Shown here piece after piece: positions 54,659-63,816 of a DNA stretch of 64,000 bases. Each line of letters starts with the position of its first letter. Positions within the stretch are counted from its first letter, which is position 1. Location of the stretch: positions 36,706 through 100,705 of the forward strand of contig JAFRHL010000017.1 in assembly GCA_017433295.1 (NCBI GenBank), in the 5' to 3' direction. The stretch comes from Eubacterium sp. GTDB lineage: Bacteria; Bacillota; Clostridia; Lachnospirales; Lachnospiraceae. The notes under the pieces were generated by a model, which searched no databases, was not told the origin of the DNA, and was given only the letters and a program-made list of their open reading frames with translations. The translations under genes were made by a program, and so were the position numbers.

Positions 54659-57600
54659 TTATCCCATTTCCTCCGGACGGATGCCCACCATAATATGATG
54701 GTCGTCACTGCTTCTTGTACGTATGGCCTGCAACAGATAGGGCACCGATTCCGTTCCCCGCTGCCTCCGGAAGGACACAAGGAGCGTTTCCCCCCGGCCA
54801 GGCAGCTTTCTCAGATTCTCCTTCTTTAAAGCCTCTTCCATCCTCTGGGAGTCCTCACCGGCCACGTAGGGCAATAGCTTCTGCCTGATATCTGCGTAGA
54901 AATCTGTGCCGCCCGGGCGGATCTTAAGGTCCCGGCCGCTTTCGGCATAAAACTCCAGGTAGTAGTCTGTCAGCGTATCCACATAAAAGATATCCTCAAA
55001 ATCCGCATGAAGGGCTTCGGCGATACTGATGCAGGTCTTTTTGACTTCCGGGATCACCTCCACACTCTGACGGCCCCGCTCGATCAGGAAGCTCTCGAAC
55101 TCCTCAGGGGGAACAGGCCTTGAGAAGTGGTAGCCCTGCACATAATCACAGCCCAGGGTCTTCAGCAGCAGAAGCTGCTCTTCGGTCTCAACCCCCTCTG
55201 CCACCACCGGTACCTGAAGGTAATCCGCAATATCGATGATCAGCTCGATCATCCTGACATCCCCCTGATCACCGAAGACATTCTGAACAAAACTCATGTC
55301 CAGCTTCAAAGCATCGACGGGGAGATTGTTCAGCATACCCAGGGAGGAATATCCGCTTCCGAAATCATCCATCTCTATGCGCATGCCCATTCCCATGCCT
55401 CTCAGTTCCCTGGCAGTGGAAAGGACCTGTTCCGAATCCCCTGTGTAGGCAGACTCGGTGATCTCAAGGGTAATATCGTCTCTGCCAAGATGGTATTCAT
55501 CAAGGATGCCTGTAAAAATCTCTTTCATATTCGGAGCCAGCAGGTCGATCCGTGATACGTTGACGGATACGGGCACCGAATAACCATATTTATCTTTCCA
55601 GTAACGGATCCTCTCCGCAACCCTCCGCCACACAAAAGTGTCCAGCTCCAGGATCAGACCGCTCTGCTCCAGCAGGGGGATAAATTCTGACGGATTTACT
55701 ATGCCGTATTCTGTATGGTCCCAGCGTACCAGGGCTTCGGCACTGCAGAGGATGGGCTTATCGGGACGGATATCATATCTGGGCTGGAAATATACTTTAA
55801 AGCGGTCTTCCTTAAGGGCCCCGTGGAAGTCCTGCAGCAGCCTTTCCGAAAAGCGTGCCGATTCGCACATTTCATCATTGTAGATCCCGATCGATCCGGC
55901 GGGGTCATTCTTTACTGAATCCGCTGCTAATTTCGCCCGGTCATAACGGCTCTCTATATCAAGGTCCTTATCCACCTCCTGATAAACGCCCATCCGGAGC
56001 CTTACACGTTTAACAGAAGGATCCGCATCTCCGTCTGCGCCCTCCGCCACCATGTCAAGCATCCGCCCGTAATCCTCTCTGTGGGGACAGTAGAGCAGGA
56101 AGGTATCGATCCCTCTGCGGCAGCCCACACCGCCGATCTCCCGGGCAAGCTGCCGGAGCTTTTCACCGATGCGGCTGAGTACCCCATCCGCATACTGCCT
56201 CCCATAACGTTCATTGATCCTGCGGAAGCCGTTGATATCTATTACAATGGCATCCATGACCATGTCATGGTAATGGCGGTCGTACATATTTACATAACGT
56301 AAGAAATAGTCAATATTGTACAATCTGGTATGGCTGTCCCTCTCCGTGGACTGGATGGTAGCCCGGTCCTCGGAAAGCTCAATACACCTGTTGACCCTGG
56401 CCAGAATAATCTCAGGCACCGGGTAAGGTTTGGAAATAAAATCTGTGGCGCCCATGCGCAGGCAATCCACCTCCGCATTCTGGTCAACAGTCATGACCAG
56501 CACCGGAATTTTATTAAAATCATTATCCACCTTCAGAGTGGCAAGGACCTCCAGACCGCCCATCCGGGGCATATTCAGATCAAGGAGCATTAAAGCCAGT
56601 TCATCCTTATAGGCCTTGGCCAGTTCCAAAGCCTCCAGACCGTCCGATGCACAGATAACATCATAGCTTCCCTCCAGGGCATGGGTCAGCAGCATCTGAT
56701 TGACGATCTCATCCTCCACGATCAGAATACGTTTCCTGACATTGAAAATCGACGGTTTATCATTCACAGGCTCTTCCGGATCCTCATCCCTGGAAATAGA
56801 ACCCAGGCCCTTAAGGAGCTGTTTCTCCTCATACATAAGGGCATCGGCCCGCTCGAATACATCATGGAAGCTGCCATCCTTTTCCGGGTCAAAGTCCGAG
56901 ATCCCGCCTGACACCACAGCGTCTCCGCTGCTGATATGGACCACAGACCGGTCGTGAAGGATCTGCATCAGGTCCTTCCGGCTCTCGTAGTCTCTGCCGG
57001 TCAGGATAGCCACGAATTCATCACCGCCCACGCGGAAGACCGGACTGTGCTGGAATATCTCACACACCATCCTGCAGGCCTTGCAGATATAGTCATCTCC
57101 CGCCTTATGGCCCAGGGTATCATTGATCTTCTTTAATCCATTTACATCGCATACAGCAACGGCAAAGTCCCCGGCTTCCCCTGTGGAAATGGAGGCATTG
57201 ATCTGCTTTTCTTTAAAAAGATAGGCATTCTTACTTCTGACACCGGTCAGGGGATCTATATTTGCCCGTCTCTCATTCTCCTTTGAATGTCTGCTCATAT
57301 AGGAATAATTGGTCAGCATGACTGCCAGGGTAAAACCGAACATACCGATGGCCATAAGGATGATCCTTGTCTCGGCAGCCTCCAGCTGGTCCAGCTGATC
57401 CTTAATAAACTCTTCGTCTTCCCTCCGGTCAGCGTCATCAATCTCCTCATAATGGTCTCTGATATTATCGAGCATCCTTCTGTCAGCCGTAATAATGGAC
57501 TGTCTCATCCAGATCAGAGAAAGCAGAAGCACCAGGGTCAGCAATGCCACCCATACGATTCCGGAGGAACCGAACCGCCTCTCCTGATCCTTATGAAGAA

Positions 57601-57964
57601 TATAACGGAAATAAAGAAAACCCAGTACACTCCATATAAGAAAGATGAAAAAGGTCTCCTTCTCCAGGGAACTGCTGGTCACAAGGCTGGGGAAAAACAG
57701 ATAAAGACCAATGCATACCATCAGAATGAGGCCCAGGCTGCCGGTAATCGTTTCTGTCCTGTCCTCCCGGATTCTGGCGACAGCCATGGCAGCCGCGGAA
57801 ACAAAGCCATAGATCAGGGTAGCTCCTATGGTGGTCACATCCACGACCCAGCCTATGGCAGTCCTTCCCACAAAGGGGACGATGAGGGACACACCCGCAA
57901 TCAGCATAACGGCATTCCCCGGGACCCCCCGGTCATTCAGCCTGCCAAACCCGGCCGAGAGCAC
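54659..57964 (-). CDS. Downstream part of permease-GGDEF-REC-GGDEF-EAL fusion protein
   Basis: 1101 codons in the frame after the presumed frameshift. Residues 1-125 contain the last helices of an APC permease plus extra helices; helices at about 134-153 and 201-222 flank a charged helical stretch. GGDEF1 (237-385) has an intact GGDEF at 313-317 with no I-site seen. A receiver (411-528) has Asp462, Thr492 and Lys512. GGDEF2 (about 543-700) is degenerate (RGIDTF). EAL (705-960) keeps Glu743, ITE, DDFG and AEGVETE, so it is probably an active phosphodiesterase. A PAS-like domain ends the protein. The GTG at 57964 has no ribosome site, so it belongs with the upstream ORF. Confidence 0.85.
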   Translation of the reverse strand: MLSAGFGRLNDRGVPGNAVMLIAGVSLIVPFVGRTAIGWVVDVTTIGATLIYGFVSAAAMAVARIREDRTETITGSLGLILMVCIGLYLFFPSLVTSSSLEKETFFIFLIWSVLGFLYFRYILHKDQERRFGSSGIVWVALLTLVLLLSLIWMRQSIITADRRMLDNIRDHYEEIDDADRREDEEFIKDQLDQLEAAETRIILMAIGMFGFTLAVMLTNYSYMSRHSKENERRANIDPLTGVRSKNAYLFKEKQINASISTGEAGDFAVAVCDVNGLKKINDTLGHKAGDDYICKACRMVCEIFQHSPVFRVGGDEFVAILTGRDYESRKDLMQILHDRSVVHISSGDAVVSGGISDFDPEKDGSFHDVFERADALMYEEKQLLKGLGSISRDEDPEEPVNDKPSIFNVRKRILIVEDEIVNQMLLTHALEGSYDVICASDGLEALELAKAYKDELALMLLDLNMPRMGGLEVLATLKVDNDFNKIPVLVMTVDQNAEVDCLRMGATDFISKPYPVPEIILARVNRCIELSEDRATIQSTERDSHTRLYNIDYFLRYVNMYDRHYHDMVMDAIVIDINGFRRINERYGRQYADGVLSRIGEKLRQLAREIGGVGCRRGIDTFLLYCPHREDYGRMLDMVAEGADGDADPSVKRVRLRMGVYQEVDKDLDIESRYDRAKLAADSVKNDPAGSIGIYNDEMCESARFSERLLQDFHGALKEDRFKVYFQPRYDIRPDKPILCSAEALVRWDHTEYGIVNPSEFIPLLEQSGLILELDTFVWRRVAERIRYWKDKYGYSVPVSVNVSRIDLLAPNMKEIFTGILDEYHLGRDDITLEITESAYTGDSEQVLSTARELRGMGMGMRIEMDDFGSGYSSLGMLNNLPVDALKLDMSFVQNVFGDQGDVRMIELIIDIADYLQVPVVAEGVETEEQLLLLKTLGCDYVQGYHFSRPVPPEEFESFLIERGRQSVEVIPEVKKTCISIAEALHADFEDIFYVDTLTDYYLEFYAESGRDLKIRPGGTDFYADIRQKLLPYVAGEDSQRMEEALKKENLRKLPGRGETLLVSFRRQRGTESVPYLLQAIRTRSSDDHHIMVGIRPEEMG

Positions 57965-58026
57965 CCTGTCTTTGCCCAGGCTGTAAAAAAGCCTGCTGAG
58001 GGCTGTTATATTTCCGATCAGACTGG

Positions 58027-58974
58027 TTATAATAAGGGCAAAAGGGAGAGCATCAAAAGGACCACCCCCGGACTGCCCAGATAATGATTTGCTGCATAAA
58101 AGGCGGGCAGGGCCTCCAGACCGCTGAGATTGCCCAGCTCGGAGATATATGCTGCCCAGCTGGCATATCGGTCCGGATAGGCTGTCACAGAGAGCAGGGT
58201 AACAAAAATATAAAGCAGGGATGCGGATACCACAGCTGCCACTAAAATTTTAAAGATCTTTGTTTCCTTAAAAGAAAACTCTCCGGCCCGGTGAGAAATA
58301 CTCTCAAATCCGATAAAAGCCCAGGGTGAGATGACAACGATCTTAATGACCTGGACCAGGGCGCCGGAATCTTCGGCAAAGTAAGGTTCAAAAGATCCCC
58401 TGTGGCCTGTCAGGGCAACAATAAATACGATGGTTATGCCCAGCGCAAACAGACAGACCAGCCCTATCATGGCTGTCCTGACAGCCTTCTTACTCCGTAT
58501 ACATAAAAAGGCAATGAAAATTATAGCTGCAATTGTGACCAGAGTTTCTCCCAAATACACATCATAGCCGAAAAATGAATACATTCTTCCGACTTTAAAC
58601 ATGTCACCGACAAAGATCCTGGCAAAGAGAGGAATAGAAGTTGCATTTGCCCAGAGTATGGCAAAATAAACGAGGGCCAGGAACCAGGCTGTCAAAAAAG
58701 CATAATCATGGCCAAAGACTTTTTTGCTATAGGTATAAGCACCGCCGGAATCCGGATAAATCTGCATAAGGTAAGCATAATTCCGGCTGATCACCAGCAT
58801 GATAAGCGTACCTGCGATCATCCCCAGCACACTGCCCGCCGGACCGGCCTTTACAAGATAGGAATTACTGGTGACAACCAGCGATCCCCAGCCCACACTG
58901 GTTCCCAGGGCAAAGGCCCATGCCCCGAAGGGGGACAGGTCGGCAGTCAGTTTTTTTGCCTCCGATGGTTTCAT
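58027..58974 (-). CDS. APC superfamily amino-acid/amine permease, N-terminal part of the fusion
   Basis: 315 codons encoding about nine membrane helices of an APC-type permease. The start MKPSEAKKLTADLSPFGAWAFALGTSVGWGS contains the substrate-binding helix-1 glycine motif (quoted in part: GTSVGWGSL). DSGGAYTYSKKVFGHDY is the helix-3 signature and ISPWAFIGFESISHRAGEF the helix-6 signature. The frame ends in LLPLL at a TAA. Adding one T to the TTTT run at 58040-58043 makes it read LFALIITSLIGNITALSRL and continue into the downstream ORF. Amino acids or ethanolamine are plausible ligands. Confidence 0.85.
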   Translation of the reverse strand: MKPSEAKKLTADLSPFGAWAFALGTSVGWGSLVVTSNSYLVKAGPAGSVLGMIAGTLIMLVISRNYAYLMQIYPDSGGAYTYSKKVFGHDYAFLTAWFLALVYFAILWANATSIPLFARIFVGDMFKVGRMYSFFGYDVYLGETLVTIAAIIFIAFLCIRSKKAVRTAMIGLVCLFALGITIVFIVALTGHRGSFEPYFAEDSGALVQVIKIVVISPWAFIGFESISHRAGEFSFKETKIFKILVAAVVSASLLYIFVTLLSVTAYPDRYASWAAYISELGNLSGLEALPAFYAANHYLGSPGVVLLMLSLLPLL

Positions 58975-59010
58975 AATGACTCCTTTCTCAGGGGCTGCAA
59001 TGATACGACA

Positions 59011-59664
59011 TCATATTTTCATAGGCTGTTCAACAGCTGCCCTCAAAGTATCAATAAAAGCGTTGACAGCAGACCGGCAGGCTGACTCTGTACCGTAAAG
59101 CACCGCTCCGCTGGAGTTGGCGTGGCTTGGGGGGTACCAGTAATTGGCGATCTTCGTATCACTGGCCTTCAGAGCCTTATCCAGGGCATAATTGGTCTCG
59201 ATGGGTCCGCCCACCAGGTAGGCATAGGCCATGCCTTCGGGAATCTGATAGAGCTCCTGATAGTATTTCCCCACCCGGGGAACACAGTCCGCATAAAAGG
59301 CCGTTCCATCGTCCCCGTCAAAGTTGCAGAGCACGGACCGGTTTTCCACATAGTCCTTGATATAAGCCATGCCGCTCTTTACATCCTGAACCTTCGGTCC
59401 CGAAAAAAGAACAAAGACACTTCCCCCGTATTTGCTCCAGGAGCAGGTCTGTCCTCCGTAGAAGGTCTGGGCATGCAGGATCCTGATATCCGCCTTTTTG
59501 GTGGCATCATCCGCTGCCAGATAGGCCACATCATCGTTATCCGTGGAAAAAAAGCCGATACTCCGGTGTCCCTCCGGCACCTGGTAGACCTTTGCCAGTT
59601 CGGGATTAATATGTGGTATGATCTTTTGTGATAAAATATGTGTTTTCACTGGTATAATCTTCAT
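59011..59664 (-). CDS. EutL-like bacterial microcompartment shell protein (second of a pair)
   Basis: A 217-residue protein, the same length as E. coli EutL (about 219). GHRSIGFFSTDNDDVAYLAADDATKKAD matches the most conserved EutL stretch (quoted in part: RSIGFFSTDNDDVAYLAADD). The second half repeats the BMC fold with EGMAYAYLVGGPIETNYALDKALK and GAVLYGTESACRSAVNAF. EutL forms trimers of tandem BMC domains with a gated pore in the ethanolamine microcompartment shell. The ATG at 59664 has AGAGGAT 6 bases upstream. It lies 36 bp before the permease fusion. Confidence 0.87.
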   Translation of the reverse strand: MKIIPVKTHILSQKIIPHINPELAKVYQVPEGHRSIGFFSTDNDDVAYLAADDATKKADIRILHAQTFYGGQTCSWSKYGGSVFVLFSGPKVQDVKSGMAYIKDYVENRSVLCNFDGDDGTAFYADCVPRVGKYYQELYQIPEGMAYAYLVGGPIETNYALDKALKASDTKIANYWYPPSHANSSGAVLYGTESACRSAVNAFIDTLRAAVEQPMKI

Positions 59665-59681
59665 AATACTATCCTCTGTTC

Positions 59682-60338
59682 TCAAAGCTCCAGGCTCATT
59701 GGATGAGCGTAACAATATTCTACTGCCTCCGCAAATGCTTCCGCCGCCGCCCGGCAGGCTGCTTCACTGCCGCACAGCAAAGCCCCGCCCGTATTGACCC
59801 GGGAGGGTGCGTCATATAATTCCACCAGCTTCGTGTTGCTGGCTTTTAAGGCCCTGTCCAGCCCGTAAGTCGCCTCCACCGGGGAGGCCACCAGTTTGGC
59901 CAGGGCAATTCCTTCCGGAAGTCCGTAATGGGCCTGATAATACCTGCCGATCCTGGGCAGGCATTCCACATAATAGGCCATGGACTCGTCATCATCTATA
60001 ACATAGGAGCCGCATTTATGCTCTATATGGTCCCTGATATACATCAGGCCGCTTCGGACATCTTCCACTCTGGGCCCGGAAATCACTGCAGTGATCTCTC
60101 CTCCGAAACGGCTCCAGGAGTAATCTGCCCCTCCATATACAGTCTCCACATGGATCACGTGGATCCTGGCCTTCCTGCTGGCATCATCCAGGGCAAAGTC
60201 CATGACATCCTCTATATCACAGGATATGAGGCCGATGCTCTGATGGTCCCGGGGAAAGTCCCACAGCATGCGGTAGCGGCTGTTTACATTCGGTATCACC
60301 TTTTGCATGGTCACATGCGAATCAATTCTTTTTACCAT
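59682..60338 (-). CDS. EutL-like bacterial microcompartment shell protein (first of a pair)
   Basis: A 218-residue paralogue of the next gene. It shares DHQSIGLISCDIEDVMDFALDD, TVYGGADYSWSRFGG, GSAACRAAAEAF-like SEAACRAAAEAFAEAV, and SPVEATYGLDRALKASNTKL, the EutL C-terminal signature (quoted in parts). The ATG at 60338 is used because AGAGG is 6 bases before it; the upstream reading overlaps the membrane protein. The two proteins are clearly related but well diverged, so they may assemble into different or mixed trimers. No enzymes with encapsulation partners are nearby. Confidence 0.87.
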   Translation of the reverse strand: MVKRIDSHVTMQKVIPNVNSRYRMLWDFPRDHQSIGLISCDIEDVMDFALDDASRKARIHVIHVETVYGGADYSWSRFGGEITAVISGPRVEDVRSGLMYIRDHIEHKCGSYVIDDDESMAYYVECLPRIGRYYQAHYGLPEGIALAKLVASPVEATYGLDRALKASNTKLVELYDAPSRVNTGGALLCGSEAACRAAAEAFAEAVEYCYAHPMSLEL

Positions 60339-60372
60339 TGTCATCCTCTGCATTTCATCGGTGAGTTTAAAG

Positions 60373-61182
60373 TTATCTGTGGCAGTGTCTGAAATTAGTC
60401 CAGCAAATATAAACTGCAAAATACTTAAGTGAAAGTATAAAAAGAGGGATCACTATCTTTATATCAGCTCCAAAGGCAAGGATCAGTACCAGGCCCGCCA
60501 GTAAAAAACCGGAACCCAAAAGAAGGGAATTCCTTTCCAGCTTTGTTTCCACCTTTGTCGTTTCCTTAAATCCCATCCTGATCTCATATTCCACAACAGA
60601 TAAAATGGTCACGGCGCTGTGATGATAGGAAACCATCACCAGCAGGATCAGGAAAGCAGCCCCAGTGATTATGATCGGCTGGACCGATCCGCCCAGGAAA
60701 TTTCCGGAAGTGATGTACCTGAACACAAGGAAGACACAGGAAACCCCGGTGCCTCCTGCCATTACCAGGAAGGCGATGAAGATCACTCTGTGTACAAACT
60801 TAAATACGGCCGCTCCTTTCAGAACAAATCTCAGAAGCAGCGCCAGCACTGCCTCCACCAGCAGCCCTGCCAGGATCACCAGGATACATACCGAAATCAG
60901 CAGACAAAGTATCCTTTCCACCTCTCCTCCGGCGGGCAGCCCTGCCGGAACAAACAGACTTATCAACTCCTGCGGCAACAGGTAATTCAGCAGTCCATAG
61001 GGGATCATACCATCTCCCCCTTCCCGCAGCATACTGATAATATCCACAAGGCGGAAAATAAATATCAGTGCCGCAAAGCCTTCCAATACCTTGATCAGGG
61101 TCAGGACCGTTGACGATGGTTTTTTAATATAGCGTGCCGGATCAGATTCCAGAATCAACATCCTGGGGTCTCTGTTGTCCAA
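60373..61182 (-). CDS. Membrane protein of unknown function in the EutL operon
   Basis: A 269-residue protein that I do not recognise. It has a 25-residue soluble N-terminus and then about seven hydrophobic segments (VLTLIKVLEGFAALIFIFRLVD, ILCLLISVCILVILAGLLVE, LAGLVLILAFG and others). A conserved-looking cytoplasmic loop carries VVEYEIRMGFKETTK. It lies 34 bp after the GGDEF/EAL gene and 34 bp before the first eutL-like gene, all in one direction, so it is probably cotranscribed. It could be a membrane anchor or sensor for the shell proteins, but that is speculation. Confidence 0.6.
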   Translation of the reverse strand: MDNRDPRMLILESDPARYIKKPSSTVLTLIKVLEGFAALIFIFRLVDIISMLREGGDGMIPYGLLNYLLPQELISLFVPAGLPAGGEVERILCLLISVCILVILAGLLVEAVLALLLRFVLKGAAVFKFVHRVIFIAFLVMAGGTGVSCVFLVFRYITSGNFLGGSVQPIIITGAAFLILLVMVSYHHSAVTILSVVEYEIRMGFKETTKVETKLERNSLLLGSGFLLAGLVLILAFGADIKIVIPLFILSLKYFAVYICWTNFRHCHR

Positions 61183-61216
61183 GGGATCACCTCCAAATCG
61201 ATATCTTGCTTTCCGC

Positions 61217-63775
61217 TTAACCTATAACATATTTTGCTTCAAATTCATCCACGGGAACCGGCCGTGAAAAATAGTAGCCCTGGAAATGGCTGCACCCCAT
61301 GGCCGACAGGGAATGAAGCTGCTCTTCCGTCTCAACCCCCTCGGAAATGACCTCCATTCCAAGGGATGTGGCCATGTTGATCACCGTCTCAAGGATGATC
61401 CTGCTGCGCTTTTTATCCCGCATCTCACACAGGAAGCTCCTGTCGATCTTCAGCACATCTGCCTGAATACTCTTGAGAAGACTCAGGGACGAATATCCTC
61501 GCCCGAAATCATCTATCTCCACAATGAAGCCGTCCTTCCTTAGTCTTGTTACTATGGCGTCACTCTTATCCGGCTCCACCAGCAGGGCAGTCTCGGTGAT
61601 CTCCAGCCTCAGCATACTGTTATCTACCTTGTATTTCTCTGTAAGCTTAGTCAGCACATCATACACATCGATACTGAAGAAATCCTTTGCCGACATATTG
61701 ACTGAGATGGTAAGATGCGACTTGTCTGTGTTCCTCCAGGCACTCAGCTGTCTGACCGCCAGCTCCCAGATATACCTGTCCAGCTTATGGATCAGGCCGG
61801 CCTGTTCCAATGTTTCTATAAAATCGCCGGGCATTATGATCCTGCCGTCCGGCTTATGCCATCTGGCCAGGGCCTCCGCCCCGATCACATTGCCGTCTTC
61901 TCCCACAAGGGGCTGCAGGTACATTTTAAACTGCCCGTCCTTTAAAGCCTCTTCAAAGCCTCCGATCACCTTCTGCTCAAAGAGGAGCTTTTTCATGATG
62001 CCGTCATCAAAATATGCCACCACCTCGGTCAGATCCTCACGTATGGTACGAAGGGCTGAATTTGCCCGCCCGCACATGACGGATACCGGAATAGAAGGAT
62101 CATCGATCCTGTAAACACCGAAATGCATACAGAAGGTGTAAATTCCGCTGTTGTAGGTCTCGGCCAAGATCCTGGCTATTTCCAGGAATTTTTCTTCATG
62201 GTAGTTTGACCGGGGAAGGAGCAGGGCAAACTGGTCCCCGCCCAGACGTCCGCATAGACCGTCGGCGTCTTCGGAAATCTCTCTCAGCAGGGAGGCAGTC
62301 CTTACCAGCACTTCATTTCCTTTCAAAACACCAAACAGGGTATTAACAAGCCGGAAATTCATAATATTTCCGGTTACCATCACCCATGACATATCCGGGC
62401 TCTTTCTGATCATCTCCCGGGTCAGCTCATAAAAGGCCTCCGCATTGAGCACATTTGTCAGACTGTCATGATGGGCCTGGTAATGGACGGCCCTGTTGCC
62501 TATGTTTTCCGCGGCCCTGTTATTAACGGCTCGTCTGCTTTCTTTTTTAACATTTACCAGCTCGACCACCGCATCATATTTTTGCCCGTCGGGAAGCTTT
62601 AAAGTAACCGGATTGGACTGGACAAAGTAAAGCTCATCTTTGAACCGTTCCATCTTCTCCTGATGACAGCCGGTTCTGCAGGCAACGGCGCTGGAACAGT
62701 TGATGCATTTCTGCTCTGCGCTCCATATACCATAGCAGCTCTCGTTCATACTGATCTTTCCGTCAGCACTGAAATCCAGGATACGGCACTCGATGGGATC
62801 CACCACCCGGGCAAGATCATACTTGCCTGACATATCCTTCAGATACTGTTTCAGCTCTTCAACCGTGTACTCAGAAGCCCTGGCCCGGGTGGACATTTTC
62901 TCATGGCCGGCGGCCGGAGCTCTCCCTTTATCCCTCTTTGTCTGATACATCCTCTCATCCGCATTGGAGATAAGCTGCCGAAGCCTGGAAGGATCATCCA
63001 GCATGGCATGCACATATCCTACCGAGAAACCTACACAGTCCGCTTCATCAATAACCGGTCTTGCCGACATGGCCGCATCCAGTTTCTTTTTGAATTCAGC
63101 CTCAGTAATATCCGGAACAATTACCAGAAATTCATCTCCGCCATAACGGTAACAATAGTTTTCTCCGAAGCGACCGGCCAGGAGCTTACCCGTCTCCTTA
63201 AGGATCCGGTCTCCCTCCTCGTGTCCCCTCTGGTCATTTATGGCCTTGAAATCATTCAGGTCGATCATCATGACCGCAACCTCATGCCCCTGGTATGTAT
63301 CATAGTCCTGTCTTAAAGCCATGCGGTTCCGGATTCCCGTAAGGGCATCCGTAAGGGATATCTGCTGCAGAAGCTCATTCTCCTGATGAAGCTGCTTTGT
63401 CAGATCATTCACCTTGCCAAAGGCTCTAAGCTCCGCCTTTTTAAGCAGGCAGACAAAGAACATATCGGCATTCACACCGATCAGGGTGACAGCCACCTTC
63501 TGCAAATTCTCCGGTGTAAAATGAATGAAGCTGTGGTCCGTGGAGAAAAAGAACAGGGTATAACAGACCATGATAACTGCAGCGACAAGCCCTCCGCCAA
63601 AGCCGAACAGGGCAGAGCAGAAAACCAGCCCGGCAATCAATATCATATTGGGATTGGGGACATTGCAATAGTACACAAAGGCGATCAGCACAAGCATGAT
63701 TCCCACTGTGACAGCGATCTTTGTGGGCAGACTTACCTGCAGCTGCATTAATGTGGTTTTACAAGTTTTTTTCAT
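61217..63775 (-). CDS. GGDEF-PAS-like-GGDEF-EAL membrane protein
   Basis: An 852-residue protein, first gene of the operon. Four membrane helices (residues 20-110) precede a GGDEF domain (141-285, GGDEF at 212-216, intact). A PAS-like domain with a cysteine cluster (C347, C357, C360, C366, C370) follows. A second GGDEF-type domain has GGDQF (512-516), likely degenerate. An EAL domain (610-848) keeps EAL 634-636, EITE, IDDFG and SEGVETE and so is probably active. It could both make and break c-di-GMP. The start has GGAGTGA 8 bases upstream. Confidence 0.9.
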   Translation of the reverse strand: MKKTCKTTLMQLQVSLPTKIAVTVGIMLVLIAFVYYCNVPNPNMILIAGLVFCSALFGFGGGLVAAVIMVCYTLFFFSTDHSFIHFTPENLQKVAVTLIGVNADMFFVCLLKKAELRAFGKVNDLTKQLHQENELLQQISLTDALTGIRNRMALRQDYDTYQGHEVAVMMIDLNDFKAINDQRGHEEGDRILKETGKLLAGRFGENYCYRYGGDEFLVIVPDITEAEFKKKLDAAMSARPVIDEADCVGFSVGYVHAMLDDPSRLRQLISNADERMYQTKRDKGRAPAAGHEKMSTRARASEYTVEELKQYLKDMSGKYDLARVVDPIECRILDFSADGKISMNESCYGIWSAEQKCINCSSAVACRTGCHQEKMERFKDELYFVQSNPVTLKLPDGQKYDAVVELVNVKKESRRAVNNRAAENIGNRAVHYQAHHDSLTNVLNAEAFYELTREMIRKSPDMSWVMVTGNIMNFRLVNTLFGVLKGNEVLVRTASLLREISEDADGLCGRLGGDQFALLLPRSNYHEEKFLEIARILAETYNSGIYTFCMHFGVYRIDDPSIPVSVMCGRANSALRTIREDLTEVVAYFDDGIMKKLLFEQKVIGGFEEALKDGQFKMYLQPLVGEDGNVIGAEALARWHKPDGRIIMPGDFIETLEQAGLIHKLDRYIWELAVRQLSAWRNTDKSHLTISVNMSAKDFFSIDVYDVLTKLTEKYKVDNSMLRLEITETALLVEPDKSDAIVTRLRKDGFIVEIDDFGRGYSSLSLLKSIQADVLKIDRSFLCEMRDKKRSRIILETVINMATSLGMEVISEGVETEEQLHSLSAMGCSHFQGYYFSRPVPVDEFEAKYVIG

Positions 63776-63816
63776 ATTTATGTCACTCCTGAATTATAAG
63801 TATGGAAAGGTACGGT

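Noticed and set aside
57287-58084. 265-codon plus-strand ORF opposite the permease fusion
   Set aside because: Rich in His, Gln and Gly as expected from the complement of membrane-protein codons; no ribosome site or family.
61217-63775. Both GGDEF domains of the 852-residue protein active
   Set aside because: The second has GGDQF and lacks the usual surrounding motif, so only the first is counted as a likely cyclase.
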